A stretch of 64,000 bases of DNA. Origin: Hungatella hathewayi (GTDB lineage Bacteria; Bacillota; Clostridia; Lachnospirales; Lachnospiraceae). The translations under genes were made by a program, and so were the position numbers. Below the pieces are notes generated by a model that was not told the DNA's origin, made no database searches, and saw only the letters and a program-made list of their open reading frames with translations. Positions 22,730 through 32,227 of the stretch are shown here, piece by piece. Position 1 is the first letter of the stretch. Each line of letters opens with the position of its first letter. The stretch covers positions 1,193,501-1,257,500 of the forward strand of contig CP102274.1 of NCBI GenBank assembly GCA_025149285.1. Direction: 5' to 3'.

Positions 22730-23479
22730 ATGGCAAGGCCGAGAAGCCCGAACAGGGACAAAGCCTGTGAATTATGGCTGAAAAGTGGAAAGAAACGTCC
22801 ACTGAAAGATATAGCGGCGGAGCTGAAAGTATCAGAGGAACAGATCCGCAAATGGAAGAATCAGGATAAGTGGGCTAAAGTAACGTTACCTAATGCGAAA
22901 AGTAACGTTACCAATCGTAAAGGCGGGCAGCCGGGGAATAAGAATGCTGTCGGCCACGGCGGCACCGGACCGCCGGGAAACAAGAACGCAGTCACTACGG
23001 GAGAGTTTGAAACTCTCTTTTTTGATACACTGGAAGACGACGAGAGGCTGCTGATCGGCATGATCCAGCCAGATAAAGAGAAACTACTTCTTCAAGAGAT
23101 CCAGCTCCTGACAGTCCGGGAGCGCCGGATGCTGAAACGAATTGAAGATTTGCGGGATTGCGATTTCACGACAGTTAAAAAGAAAAAGGGAACAGAAAAA
23201 GATAAATGGACAGATTTAAAAGAGGATCAGGCAGTCCTGGGGCAGATCCAGTCCATTGAAGATGCATTGACCCGTGTCCAGGGCCGAAAGCAACGAGCAA
23301 TTGAGTCCCTGCATAAATTTGGTTTTGATGATGCACGCCTGGAAATTGAACTTATGAAGGTGGAACTAGCAACTCTGAAAATTGGAGGCCAGGAAGCAGA
23401 GCAGGAAGATGATGGGTTCCTGGCAGCACTGAATGCAGAAGCCGAAAGTCTGTGGGAGGCAGGAGTCGATGACAATTAA
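22730..23479 (+). CDS. terS: Terminase small subunit
   Basis: 249 aa from ATG 22730 with GAGAGGTGGTGG upstream. An N-terminal helix-turn-helix (ACELWLKSGKKRPLKDIAAE and VSEEQIRKWKNQDKW) is followed by the GQPGNKNAVGHGGTGPPGNK linker typical of clostridial TerS, then helices for oligomerisation. It recognises the phage packaging site and loads the large subunit. Overlaps terL by 11 bases. Confidence 0.9.
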   Translation: MARPRSPNRDKACELWLKSGKKRPLKDIAAELKVSEEQIRKWKNQDKWAKVTLPNAKSNVTNRKGGQPGNKNAVGHGGTGPPGNKNAVTTGEFETLFFDTLEDDERLLIGMIQPDKEKLLLQEIQLLTVRERRMLKRIEDLRDCDFTTVKKKKGTEKDKWTDLKEDQAVLGQIQSIEDALTRVQGRKQRAIESLHKFGFDDARLEIELMKVELATLKIGGQEAEQEDDGFLAALNAEAESLWEAGVDDN

Positions 23480-24908
23480 AGAGCATATTGCCAGTATGAA
23501 GGAGAAACTGGCTCGGCTGAAAGAAAAGCGGGGAATTCTCACAAAAGTACAGACTTTCAAGTTCCAGCCATTTTCACAGAGACAGAAACAGATTCTTACC
23601 TGGTGGCTGCCTGACAGCCCGGTGAAGGATTATGACGGTATTATCGCCGATGGCGCTATCCGATCAGGTAAAACCATCTGTATGTCTCTGTCATTTGTCT
23701 TCTGGGCGATGAGCGCATATAATGGTCAGAACTTTGCCATGTGTGGCAAGACTATTGGCTCGTTCCGGCGTAACGTCCTCTTCTGGTTGAAATTAATGCT
23801 TCGGAGCCGCGGGTACCGGGTATCAGATCATCGGGCTGACAATCTGGTGGAAATCAGCCGCGGCCAGATAACGAACTACTTTTATATCTTTGGTGGTAAG
23901 GATGAGCGCAGTCAGGACCTGATTCAGGGTATCACACTGGCCGGCCTCTTCTGTGATGAGGTGGCTCTGATGCCGGAGTCCTTTGTCAATCAGGCAACCG
24001 GCCGGTGCTCGGTTACTGGTTCGAAGTACTGGTTTAACTGCAATCCGGACGGCCCATATCACTGGTTCAAGGTCAACTGGATTGATAAGGCCATCGGTTA
24101 TCTTGGTAAGGAAAAAGTGGCAAAAATCCGGGAAGACGCAGCTAAGACAGGGGCTGATCCGGCGCTCAAGAAACTGCTGTATGTCCATTTTACGATGGAT
24201 GACAATCTGAGTTTATCGGAGGAGATTAAGGCCAGATACCGCAGTATGTATACCGGGGTATTCTTCGAGCGGTATATCATGGGCCTGTGGGCAATGGCCG
24301 AGGGCATTATCTATGATATGTTCGACCTTGCCCGAAATGCAACGGACACAGAAGCGCTGGCGGTGTCCTATAAGACAAAGACAGGACATGATTTCTGGAC
24401 AGATGAGCGGTACGTCAGCTGCGATTACGGAACCCAGAACCCTACGGCCTTCTTGTTGTGGAATAAGGCTGCCGATAAGAAATGGTACTGCCGGCGGGAA
24501 TATTACTACTCAGGCCGCGACAAGGGGAGGCAGAAGACGGATAAGGAGTTCTCCGATGACCTGACAGCCTGGCTTGACGGTATTGCAATTAAGGCGGTTA
24601 TTCTGGATCCGGCAGCGGCCAGCTTTAAGGCTCAGCTGGAGAAGGACGGTTATAAAGTGAAAAAAGCAAAAAATGATGTTTTGGACGGAATCCGGTTTGT
24701 GGCCACGTTGCTGCTTCAGGGTTCTATTTTTATTGACTCTTCCTGTGATAACCTGATTAAAGAGTTTGCCTCCTATATCTGGGACGCGAAAGCAGGGGAG
24801 CGTGGTGAGGATAAGCCGGTAAAGGAACATGACCATGCATTAGATGCCTTGCGGTATTTCTGTATGACTATAATCAGGAATCGGTCGGGAATGAAGATTA
24901 TGAAATAG
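23469..24908 (+). CDS. terL: Terminase large subunit
   Basis: 479 aa from ATG 23469 with GGGAGGCAGGAGTCG upstream. ATPase Walker A DGAIRSGKTICMS (~59-71), Walker B GLFCDEVALMP (~158), nuclease domain with SCDYGTQNPTAF (~318) and a late acidic HDHALDALRYF (~458). The pattern is that of SPP1/PBSX-like TerL. It powers DNA packaging and cuts the concatemer. Confidence 0.94.
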   Translation: MTIKEHIASMKEKLARLKEKRGILTKVQTFKFQPFSQRQKQILTWWLPDSPVKDYDGIIADGAIRSGKTICMSLSFVFWAMSAYNGQNFAMCGKTIGSFRRNVLFWLKLMLRSRGYRVSDHRADNLVEISRGQITNYFYIFGGKDERSQDLIQGITLAGLFCDEVALMPESFVNQATGRCSVTGSKYWFNCNPDGPYHWFKVNWIDKAIGYLGKEKVAKIREDAAKTGADPALKKLLYVHFTMDDNLSLSEEIKARYRSMYTGVFFERYIMGLWAMAEGIIYDMFDLARNATDTEALAVSYKTKTGHDFWTDERYVSCDYGTQNPTAFLLWNKAADKKWYCRREYYYSGRDKGRQKTDKEFSDDLTAWLDGIAIKAVILDPAAASFKAQLEKDGYKVKKAKNDVLDGIRFVATLLLQGSIFIDSSCDNLIKEFASYIWDAKAGERGEDKPVKEHDHALDALRYFCMTIIRNRSGMKIMK

Positions 24909-24919
24909 AGGTGAGAAGT

Positions 24920-26341
24920 ATGGAGTTGGAAGTTGTGAAAAAGCTGATTAAGAAGTATACGGCGGGGCATGGTGCTTTTCTTGCCGAGGCCGATACTGCG
25001 GATCGGTATTATCGGAACCAGACGGATATCTTACTGGAGCCGCCTAAGAAAAGAGAAACAGAGCAAGGAGAGAACCCGCTGCGGAATGCAGATAACAGGA
25101 TCCCCCTCAACTTCCACGGTCTCCTGGTCAATCAGAAAGCGTCCTATATGTTTACAGCGCCGCCTCTGTTCGATCTGGGCGATAAGGCATCTAATAAAGC
25201 ATTGACGGCGTTCCTGGGGGATAAGTATGCTAAGACTTGCAAGGATCTCTGTGTAGAGGCTTCCAACGCTTCTGTGGCATGGCTGCACCTATGGAAGGAC
25301 AAAGCGAGCGGGCAGTATAAGTATGCCATAGTGCCATCAGGACAGGTGATTCCAGTGTGGAGCAATAATCTGGAGAGAGAGCTTAAAGGAGCATTACGCT
25401 GCTATCATGACATCACGGATGAGGGCAAGGAACTGGACGTCTACGAGTACTGGAATGATACGACCTGTCAGGCGTACGCAATTGAAGCTGGGGGCGTAAT
25501 TGACACCGGGCTGATGCCGTACAATTCGTTTACACTGATCGACACGGCAGGAAACAGCAACCTGGTTAACGAGTTCAAGCATGATGTCGGTGAGGTTCCT
25601 TTCTTCCCATTCTTCAACAACAACATTGACACGGGCGATCTGGACAACATCAAGCCACTGATCGACGTGTACTGCAAGGTGTTCAGCGGTTTCGTCAACG
25701 ACCTAGAAGATATTCAGGAAGTTATTTTTGTGCTTACCAACTATGGCGGCGATGATCTGGGCCAGTTCCTCCGTGAACTGAAGGACTACAAAGCAATTCA
25801 GATCGAGAATGAAGGCGGGGAGGACAAGTCAGGAGTTTCCACCCTAACGATTGAGCTGCCGGTGGAGGCCCGCAAGGAGCTGCTGGCTACGACCCGGAAA
25901 TGTATTTTTGAACAGGGGCAGGGTATTGATCCGGACCCGCAGAATTTTGGTAACAGCTCAGGCGTGGCCCTGGGCTTTTTATATTCCCTATTGGAGCTTA
26001 AATCGGGACTGATGGAGACAGAGTTTAAACTGGGCTTCGGCCGGTTTATCCGGTGCATCTGCCGGTTACTGAATATCAAGATCAAAGACGACACAATCGT
26101 TCAGACATGGACACGCACCAGTGTCAAGAATGATCTGGAACTTTCCCAGATTGCCCAGCAGTCGAAGGGGGTGATCTCTGATGAGACCATCGTGTCAAAG
26201 CACCCGTGGGTCGAGGATCCGGAAAAAGAAATGGATATCCTCAATAAGCAGAAGGAAGCAGAAGCAGAGGCGCAGCGGGAGATATCTGATATGTTCCCGA
26301 AGAAGAAAGAGGATCCAGACGAAGGTGAGGGCGATGAGTAA
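24920..26341 (+). CDS. Phage portal protein (SPP1 gp6-like)
   Basis: 473 aa from ATG 24920 with AGAGGTGAGAAGT upstream. Characteristic sequences: TADRYYRNQTDIL, NRIPLNFHGLLVNQKASYMF, GEVPFFPFFNN, DLEDIQEVIFVLTNYGG and SGVALGFLYSLLELKSGLME. The tail is acidic. The portal is the dodecameric DNA gate at the head vertex. Its stop overlaps the minor head gene by one base. Confidence 0.92.
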   Translation: MELEVVKKLIKKYTAGHGAFLAEADTADRYYRNQTDILLEPPKKRETEQGENPLRNADNRIPLNFHGLLVNQKASYMFTAPPLFDLGDKASNKALTAFLGDKYAKTCKDLCVEASNASVAWLHLWKDKASGQYKYAIVPSGQVIPVWSNNLERELKGALRCYHDITDEGKELDVYEYWNDTTCQAYAIEAGGVIDTGLMPYNSFTLIDTAGNSNLVNEFKHDVGEVPFFPFFNNNIDTGDLDNIKPLIDVYCKVFSGFVNDLEDIQEVIFVLTNYGGDDLGQFLRELKDYKAIQIENEGGEDKSGVSTLTIELPVEARKELLATTRKCIFEQGQGIDPDPQNFGNSSGVALGFLYSLLELKSGLMETEFKLGFGRFIRCICRLLNIKIKDDTIVQTWTRTSVKNDLELSQIAQQSKGVISDETIVSKHPWVEDPEKEMDILNKQKEAEAEAQREISDMFPKKKEDPDEGEGDE

Positions 26342-27351
26342 TGGGCTATTGGGAGAAGCGTCAGGAAGCCATGTACAAGGCCGGAGAGATGCAGATTAAT
26401 CAGTATTACACACAGCTGGAAAAGGCGTTTAACCAGACTCGGAGAGAACTACAGAAGACGATAGAAGCCTTTTACTTCGAGTACGCCGAGGAAAACGGCT
26501 TATCCTATGCGGCGGCTCAGCGGCAGCTGTCAAAGGCTGAGATCGGCAACCTACGGGACTTTATCGACCTCGCCATGGAAAATATCGGGAAGCATAATCA
26601 GACCGTCAATAACATGTCTATCAAGGCCAGGATCACCCGGTACCAGGCGTTGGAGGCACAGGTGGATGCAATGCTCCGCCAGTTGTATGCGGTTGACTAC
26701 CAGGCCGCTGCGGAACAGACCATGAAAGCGGTCTACGAGGATACCTATTATCATACATGGTACAATATCGATCAGTTCCATGGCTTTCACGCGGCATTCG
26801 CTCAGGTGGATCCACACTCGGTGGAGAAGCTGCTGGAGTATCCTTTCAATGGCGCTAACTTTTCCAGTCGGTTGTGGAAGCAGAAGGACCATCTTCAGGC
26901 ACAGCTGATGGAATCGCTAACAACTATGATGGTACAGGGAAAGAGTCCGCAGGCGCTTACAAATGATTTTGCGAAAAAGCTGAACGTCAAAAAGTTCGAT
27001 GCTTACCGCCTTCTGCATACAGAAAGTTCTTTCTTGATGAGTGAGGCCACTCACGCAGGTTATAAGGAAGACGGAGTGGAGAAGTACCAGATTCTTGCTA
27101 CGCTGGATAGTAAGACCTGCGATATCTGCGGGGACAAAGACGGCGAAGTCTACGAGGTCGGGAAAGAGATTACTGGCGAGAATATGCCGCCGTTCCACTG
27201 TTTCTGCCGTTGCACAGACGTACCTTATTATGTCGATGATGATCGGTCCGGGGAAATGCGCGTGGGACGTGATTTGGAGACAGGAGAGAATGTAGAGGTG
27301 CCGACCGGCATGACATATAAAGAGTGGAGGAAGCAATATGTACGAGATTAG
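26341..27351 (+). CDS. Minor head protein (Mu F/SPP1 gp7-like)
   Basis: 336 aa. The C-terminal ~110 residues are the Mu F-like domain (TESSFLMSEATHAGYKEDGV, ATLDSKTCDICGDKDGEVYE, NMPPFHCFCRCTD) with paired cysteines likely to bind zinc. The N-terminal part is helical. It works with the portal in head assembly and DNA ejection. Confidence 0.9.
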   Translation: MGYWEKRQEAMYKAGEMQINQYYTQLEKAFNQTRRELQKTIEAFYFEYAEENGLSYAAAQRQLSKAEIGNLRDFIDLAMENIGKHNQTVNNMSIKARITRYQALEAQVDAMLRQLYAVDYQAAAEQTMKAVYEDTYYHTWYNIDQFHGFHAAFAQVDPHSVEKLLEYPFNGANFSSRLWKQKDHLQAQLMESLTTMMVQGKSPQALTNDFAKKLNVKKFDAYRLLHTESSFLMSEATHAGYKEDGVEKYQILATLDSKTCDICGDKDGEVYEVGKEITGENMPPFHCFCRCTDVPYYVDDDRSGEMRVGRDLETGENVEVPTGMTYKEWRKQYVRD

Positions 27352-27523
27352 ATTGACGGGCGGAGAAGAAATAAAAATGCACTGCGAGAAGAGTGCTGAC
27401 GAGATGCTTGAATGGATTAACATGATTTGCGAAGAGGGATTTGAATTTATGAGTTGCGACCAGCTGGATGGCAAAACGGTCATGATAAGAGTCAGTGAAA
27501 TCCGAACAATTACCAAGTTATAA
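27338..27523 (+). CDS. Small hypothetical head-region protein
   Basis: 61 aa (MYEIRLTGGEEIKMHCEKSA...), with GAGGAAGCAAT before the ATG and overlapping the minor head gene by 14 bases. A single beta-alpha-beta fold is likely. Not recognised. Confidence 0.6.
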   Translation: MYEIRLTGGEEIKMHCEKSADEMLEWINMICEEGFEFMSCDQLDGKTVMIRVSEIRTITKL

Positions 27524-27638
27524 GCACGCAGGGTAAACCTGAGTGTTATTTTCGCCTTTTTTGGTATCTCAGGCGCAAAAGAGGGAGACATCACCGGGCA
27601 CGACCGGGACAACAAGTGAAGATGAAAGGAGCAAGAAA

Positions 27639-28232
27639 ATGAAGAAAGAGGATTTAGTAGCAAAAGGATTATCGGAGGAGCACGCACAGATCGCAGTCGA
27701 TGCATGGAATGAGGCCGTGAAAGGCTTTGTGCCAAAGGACCGTTTCGACGAGGTAAGCGGTAAGCTGAAGGAAGCAAACTCGACGATCGAGACGCTTAAG
27801 AAGGACAACTCTGACAATGAGGAGCTTCAGAAGCAGGTCAATGAGTATAAGGAGAAGGTGACGGCCTTGGAGATTGCGTCAGCCAACACGGTGAAGGAAT
27901 ACGCCCTGAAGGATAAACTGAAAGAGGCCGGCGTGGTTGATGCTGATTACATTATCTACAAGCAGGGCGGGCTTGACAAGTTCACGTTTGACAAGGACGG
28001 GAAGCCGGTCGGAATCGACGATATTGTGAAGCCCCTGAAGGAGTCCTCTCCCCATCTGTTTAAGACGGAGCCGGGGGCAGACTATAGACCAGCCGGCGGC
28101 GGGACTCCTCCGGCTAAGAATCCATTTGCAAAAGACAGCTTTAACCTTACCGAACAGGGAAAGCTGCTGAAAGAAAATCCGGCTCAGGCACAGGTATTGG
28201 CTGCGGCAGCCGGAGTAACCATCAACGTATAA
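27639..28232 (+). CDS. Phage scaffolding protein (GP20/DUF4355-like)
   Basis: 197 aa from ATG 27639 with GAAAGGAGCAAGAAA upstream. A long central coiled coil (SGKLKEANSTIETLKKDNSD, QVNEYKEKVTALEIA) and a basic end with PAKNPFAKDSFNLTEQGKLL. Charge and coil are typical of scaffolds that shape the procapsid and then leave. It directly precedes the capsid gene. Confidence 0.88.
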   Translation: MKKEDLVAKGLSEEHAQIAVDAWNEAVKGFVPKDRFDEVSGKLKEANSTIETLKKDNSDNEELQKQVNEYKEKVTALEIASANTVKEYALKDKLKEAGVVDADYIIYKQGGLDKFTFDKDGKPVGIDDIVKPLKESSPHLFKTEPGADYRPAGGGTPPAKNPFAKDSFNLTEQGKLLKENPAQAQVLAAAAGVTINV

Positions 28233-28252
28233 GAAAGGGAATAGGTGATTAA

Positions 28253-29257
28253 ATGCCAGTAACAAAATTATCCGATGTCATTGTACCGGAACTGTTCACA
28301 CCTTATGTCGTGAACCGGACCATGGAGTTATCCGCACTCTTCCAGAGCGGAATTATCACAAATAATGCAGAGTTTGACCGTCTGGCCAGTGAAGCGGCAC
28401 CGATCCACCAGATGCCGTTTTTCGAGGATCTGAGCGGAGATTCTGAGGACATTATCGAGGATCAGGATCTGACTGCAAAGAAGATCACGTCTAACAAAGA
28501 TGTATCTACGACAGTGCGCAGGGCTAATATGTGGGCTGCCACAGATTTATCGGCTGCGCTTGCAGGCAGCGACCCGATGGCAGCTATCGGTGACCTGGTA
28601 GCGGGATATTGGGCGAGAGAGTACCAGAAGATTCTGATCCAGGTGCTTTCCGGAGTGTTCGGCAGCTATCAGACTGCAACGGAGCCGGCAGAGACCAAAA
28701 CACCGCTTGCAGACCATATCCTGGATATTTCTACGGCAGGTTCAGCGGCGGCCCAGAAGATCAGTGCCAGCGCTTTTATTGATGCTTTGCAGCTGCTCGG
28801 TGACGCACAGGGACAGCTGACGGCTGTGGCCATGCACAGCGCCACAAAGGCTTTTCTGAAGAAAAATAACCTGATCGACACAGAACGGGATTCTACTGAT
28901 GTTGAGTTTGATACCTACCAGGGACGCCGGGTAATTGTGGATGATGGCTGTCCGGTCGCAGATGGCGTATATACCACCTATTTGTTTGGCCAGGGGGCAA
29001 TTGCATTCGGAAATGGTTCTCCCGTCGGCTTTGTTGCTACTGAAGTAGATCGAGACAAGAAGAAGGGATCCGGTGTAGATTACCTGATTAACCGTAAGAC
29101 GTTCATCATGCATGCACGTGGGATCAAATGGACTGACCTTGCCAGAGAGCATGTAGAGACTCCGACGAAGGCGGAACTGATGAATGCCATCAACTATGAA
29201 AGAGTCTATGAGCCGAAGCAGATCAGGATCGTTGCGTTTAAGCATAAGATCGGATAA
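28253..29257 (+). CDS. Major capsid protein (HK97 fold)
   Basis: 334 aa. Typical MCP sequences: TKLSDVIVPELFTPYVVNRT at the start, QMPFFEDLSGDSEDI, ADLSAALAGSDPMAAIGDLV-like segment, ALQLLGDAQGQLTAVAMHS, GRRVIVDDGCP, YTTYLFGQGAIAFGNG. Lies after the scaffold and before decoration proteins. Forms the icosahedral shell. Confidence 0.93.
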   Translation: MPVTKLSDVIVPELFTPYVVNRTMELSALFQSGIITNNAEFDRLASEAAPIHQMPFFEDLSGDSEDIIEDQDLTAKKITSNKDVSTTVRRANMWAATDLSAALAGSDPMAAIGDLVAGYWAREYQKILIQVLSGVFGSYQTATEPAETKTPLADHILDISTAGSAAAQKISASAFIDALQLLGDAQGQLTAVAMHSATKAFLKKNNLIDTERDSTDVEFDTYQGRRVIVDDGCPVADGVYTTYLFGQGAIAFGNGSPVGFVATEVDRDKKKGSGVDYLINRKTFIMHARGIKWTDLAREHVETPTKAELMNAINYERVYEPKQIRIVAFKHKIG

Positions 29258-29270
29258 GGAGGTCTGACAT

Positions 29271-30185
29271 ATGGCAGTTAAGACAGTACAGGCCGTAATT
29301 AACGGTGTTACAACCACACTGACCTATAACAGTACCTCGAAGAAATATGAGGCCACAATTACAGCGCCGGCCACGTCGTCTTATAACAATAACGACGGGC
29401 ATTATTTTCCAGTGACGATCAAGGCCACGGACGAGGCCGGGAATGTGACCACAAAAAATGACACAGATGCCACTCTCGGAAGCAGCCTGCAGCTCCGCGT
29501 AAAGGAGAAGACGGCCCCGACTATTACAATCACATATCCGACGGCCAGCGCACTGATCATCAATAATAAGCCAGCGATCCGCTGGAAGGTTACGGATAAC
29601 GACTCTGGCGTCAATCCAGATACGATCGGTATTACCATTGACAGTGGCAGCAAGATTACAGGCAGCGCCATTACAAAGACGGCCATCACTGGTGGATATG
29701 ATTGTACCTATACACCGACTACAGCCTTGGCAGATGGCAGCCATACAATTAAGATCGATGCGTCCGATTATGACGGCAACGCCGCGGCCCAGAAGAGTGT
29801 CACCTTTAAGATCGACACTGTTCCGCCGACACTGTCAGTCACGGCTCCGGTAAATGGTTTGATTACGAATAAGGCGGCCTGCACTGTAGCCGGTACGACC
29901 AATGATATCACGTCCAGCCCAGTAACTGTGACGGTTAAGCTTAACAGCGGATCAGCAGAGGCCGTGACGGTAGGGGCAGATGGTTCCTTCAGCAAGGCGT
30001 TGACGCTGGTGGCTGGAAGTAACACGATCACAGTTGTGGCAACGGACAGCGCGGGCAAGTCTACGACGGTGGTCAGGACAGTAACTCTCGATACCGTGGC
30101 TCCGACGATCAGGGCCGTAACGCTCACGCCTAATCCGGTAGATGCCGGTAAGACTTATGTGATCAGCGTGGAGGTTACCGACTAA
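29271..30185 (+). CDS. Head decoration-like protein with tandem Ig-like domains
   Basis: 304 aa, GGAGGTCTGACAT upstream. Three or so bacterial Ig-like repeats, seen as APTITITYPTASALIINNKP, VPPTLSVTAPVNGLITNK and VAPTIRAVTLTPNPVDAGK, with linker patterns such as TDEAGNVTT and TDSAGKSTT. Position after the capsid gene suggests an outer head protein. Ig folds on phage heads can bind mucus glycans; that role here is inference only. Confidence 0.8.
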   Translation: MAVKTVQAVINGVTTTLTYNSTSKKYEATITAPATSSYNNNDGHYFPVTIKATDEAGNVTTKNDTDATLGSSLQLRVKEKTAPTITITYPTASALIINNKPAIRWKVTDNDSGVNPDTIGITIDSGSKITGSAITKTAITGGYDCTYTPTTALADGSHTIKIDASDYDGNAAAQKSVTFKIDTVPPTLSVTAPVNGLITNKAACTVAGTTNDITSSPVTVTVKLNSGSAEAVTVGADGSFSKALTLVAGSNTITVVATDSAGKSTTVVRTVTLDTVAPTIRAVTLTPNPVDAGKTYVISVEVTD

Positions 30186-30197
30186 GGAGGCAATGCC

Positions 30198-30521
30198 ATG
30201 GCAGTAGCACGTGTATTTGGCCTGGTAGATGGCATAGAAGTAATACTACAGAAAGTAGATGAGGACCGGTGGAGTGTGCCGGTCCCTTTTGATGCTGACG
30301 GAGAATATGTGGTAGAGGTGGTGGCCGAAGATGAAGCAGGAAACCAGACGTATCTTTCAAAGATGCTTTATACCGTAGATGCCGGAAATATCTGTATTCA
30401 CGCGCTGCCGCTTCCAAAGTATACGTTTGAGCTCCTTCAGGCGCCATATCAAATGGAGCCGCAGTTTACAGAGTATCTGTTTACACGATTGATTCCAGAA
30501 TGTCAGGAGGTGGCATTATGA
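30198..30521 (+). CDS. Ig-like domain head-region protein
   Basis: 107 aa, AAGGAGGCAATGCC upstream. Carries one Ig-like motif (YVVEVVAEDEAGNQTYLSKM) resembling the preceding protein, plus an aromatic C-terminal segment (YTFELLQAPYQMEPQFTEYL). Probably a second decoration or connector protein. Confidence 0.7.
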   Translation: MAVARVFGLVDGIEVILQKVDEDRWSVPVPFDADGEYVVEVVAEDEAGNQTYLSKMLYTVDAGNICIHALPLPKYTFELLQAPYQMEPQFTEYLFTRLIPECQEVAL

Positions 30522-30793
30522 TACGTTTTATTTTGGGCGAAGACAGACATGTAAAGTATTTCGTCCATTCTGTCAAGTCAGAATACTTTGTTGTTAAAGA
30601 TGCCACCTATGAACTGATATATAATGGCGAAGTAGAGGCATCAGGCGGCTGTGAAGTGACCCAGGAGGAAGATGGAAGCTTTGTAGACGTGAAAATTCAG
30701 CCAACGTACCGGAGCAATCTTTACATTTTGGAAATCACGTTGATGATTGCGGACGAGGTTATTAAGAACCGGGAGCAGATGGAGGTGGTCTGA
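30518..30793 (+). CDS. Hypothetical head-region beta protein
   Basis: 91 aa from ATG 30518 with CAGGAGGTGGCATT upstream. Beta-rich (VKYFVHSVKSEYFVVKDATY). Overlaps both neighbours by 1-4 bases. Probably an accessory head or decoration protein. Confidence 0.65.
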   Translation: MIRFILGEDRHVKYFVHSVKSEYFVVKDATYELIYNGEVEASGGCEVTQEEDGSFVDVKIQPTYRSNLYILEITLMIADEVIKNREQMEVV

Positions 30794-31044
30794 TGGCGGT
30801 GCGGATTGAAGCTGTGGAGTTAAGCCGGAATCCGGTTTCCGTCAAAGAGCGTCTTATTGTGAGCGTATCTGTCGTTACGCACGGATATCTGGGAAGGTCA
30901 ACCAATGCTGAACTGACTTCCTATACAAATGGACAGTTAAGGCTGAGAGGAGAATCCGTTCCTACTTATGCACAGCTTCAGGAATACCGCCATTCAGCTC
31001 TTCACAGTATGACTCATCAGCAGATTGAATCCATGGAGGTGTAA
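30793..31044 (+). CDS. Hypothetical head-tail region protein
   Basis: 83 aa (MAVRIEAVELSRNPVSVKER...), GGAGGTGGTCTG upstream. The first half again looks like the start of an Ig-like strand set. Not otherwise recognised. Confidence 0.6.
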   Translation: MAVRIEAVELSRNPVSVKERLIVSVSVVTHGYLGRSTNAELTSYTNGQLRLRGESVPTYAQLQEYRHSALHSMTHQQIESMEV

Positions 31045-31045
31045 A

Positions 31046-31420
31046 ATGAATAGTAATGAGATGCTGCAGACAGTAAAGCAAAATCTGCGGCTGGGTACAG
31101 AAGACCATGATCTGATCATCTCGGATCTGATTCTGACAGTCTGCGATTACTGTAACCTGGATCCGGATTGCGTACCGGATATTCTGGAACCCTTTGTACG
31201 GAAAAAGGCGAGAGGAATAATCGAGTACGAGGCATCTGAAGGCAGCGGATATAATCCAGAGATTGCAAGTATCAAGGAAGGCGATGGAAGCATTACCTGG
31301 GCGCAGACGGAGGGAAATACGAAGGCAAGTATCTATGGCCTGTCTGAGAGCGATAAGGCAGGTCTGAGGAGGCACAGGAGGCTGAGAGGATATGCGAAAC
31401 CCGTATGCAAGAATGTATGA
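31046..31420 (+). CDS. Head-tail connector protein (gp6/YqbG-like)
   Basis: 124 aa from ATG 31046 with ATGGAGGTGTAAA upstream. Helical, with SDLILTVCDYCNLDPDCVPD and EPFVRKKARGIIEYEASEG typical of DNA-packaging/connector proteins of the gp6-like family, followed by a basic tail. Confidence 0.75.
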   Translation: MNSNEMLQTVKQNLRLGTEDHDLIISDLILTVCDYCNLDPDCVPDILEPFVRKKARGIIEYEASEGSGYNPEIASIKEGDGSITWAQTEGNTKASIYGLSESDKAGLRRHRRLRGYAKPVCKNV

Positions 31421-31727
31421 CGCTAAAATGGATGTGTACCGATGGACAGACGTTGAAATAGATGGTATCACAAAGCAGGTAAGAGCAGCCGTGGCAACTG
31501 GGCGTCCCTGTCGGTACAGTTCTTCGGGCCAGGTATCCACCGGCGCACCAAATCCGGCCATTGTGAACAGCCATAAGCTGTTCTGCAGCCTGGAGGAAGA
31601 CATCAGGGAAGGAGATCAGCTGCTGATCACACTCAGAACCGGAAAGAACATCGAGGCTGATTTGGGAGAGTGCCACCCGTATTCCTATCAGTGGCAGTGT
31701 GAAATAAAGAGAGATGATAATGTATGA
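31392..31727 (+). CDS. Head-tail adaptor/stopper (YqbH/XkdH-like)
   Basis: 111 aa overlapping its neighbours. Beta-rich small protein with MDVYRWTDVEIDGITKQVRA and FCSLEEDIREGDQLLITLRTG, the pattern of head-completion (stopper) proteins in the PBSX-type order. It should seal the portal and take the tail. Confidence 0.75.
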   Translation: MRNPYARMYDAKMDVYRWTDVEIDGITKQVRAAVATGRPCRYSSSGQVSTGAPNPAIVNSHKLFCSLEEDIREGDQLLITLRTGKNIEADLGECHPYSYQWQCEIKRDDNV

Positions 31728-32227
31728 GTAGTAGCAATTACCGTAGGAATAAGGCTGCTATTGACCAGTTCCGGAAAGAACTTATGGCGATGGTGGAGGA
31801 TATCCAGCAGATTGATAAGAAGGTGCTTAACAAGGCTGTAAACGCCGGTGCGGCCTATGCGAAGCGGCGTACGCCTGTAGGAGATCACCCCAACCCAGTA
31901 ACTTTCATTGTGAATAATGGCCCTGGCGTCAGAAAAGTTGTAAGTTTTAAAGTTAAGAATCCGGGAGTTGGCGGATTCTTGCGAAAAAGCTGGCATAAGC
32001 TTCCGACAAAGAAGACAAAAGCAGGCGTGGAGACGGAGCTGGTGAACACCGCAGAGTATTCCACATATTGGAATTACGGCCATCGCATCGTAACGAAAAA
32101 AGGCGGTCCAACAAAAGGTTTTGTAAAAGGTACGTTCGTGCTGGAAAAAACCAGGGGATACATCGAGAAGCAACTGGTGAAGGAGTTCGAGAAAGAAGTA
32201 AAGGCGGTGCAGAGCAAGCATGATTGA
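31724..32227 (+). CDS. HK97 gp10-like tail completion protein
   Basis: 167 aa. NKAVNAGAAYAKRRTPVGDH near residue 45 and YSTYWNYGHRIVTKKGGPTK with FVKGTFVLEKT near the end are the HK97-gp10/XkdI pattern. Joins tail to head. Overlaps both neighbours. Confidence 0.85.
   Translation: MSSSNYRRNKAAIDQFRKELMAMVEDIQQIDKKVLNKAVNAGAAYAKRRTPVGDHPNPVTFIVNNGPGVRKVVSFKVKNPGVGGFLRKSWHKLPTKKTKAGVETELVNTAEYSTYWNYGHRIVTKKGGPTKGFVKGTFVLEKTRGYIEKQLVKEFEKEVKAVQSKHD

Noticed and set aside
26917..27777. Long open frame on the minus strand opposite the minor head gene
   Set aside because: Antisense to a well-supported gene, no ribosome site, composition of a codon-bias shadow.
30962..31603. 213-codon minus-strand frame opposite connector genes
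   Set aside because: Spans several overlapping plus-strand genes that have ribosome sites; no support of its own.
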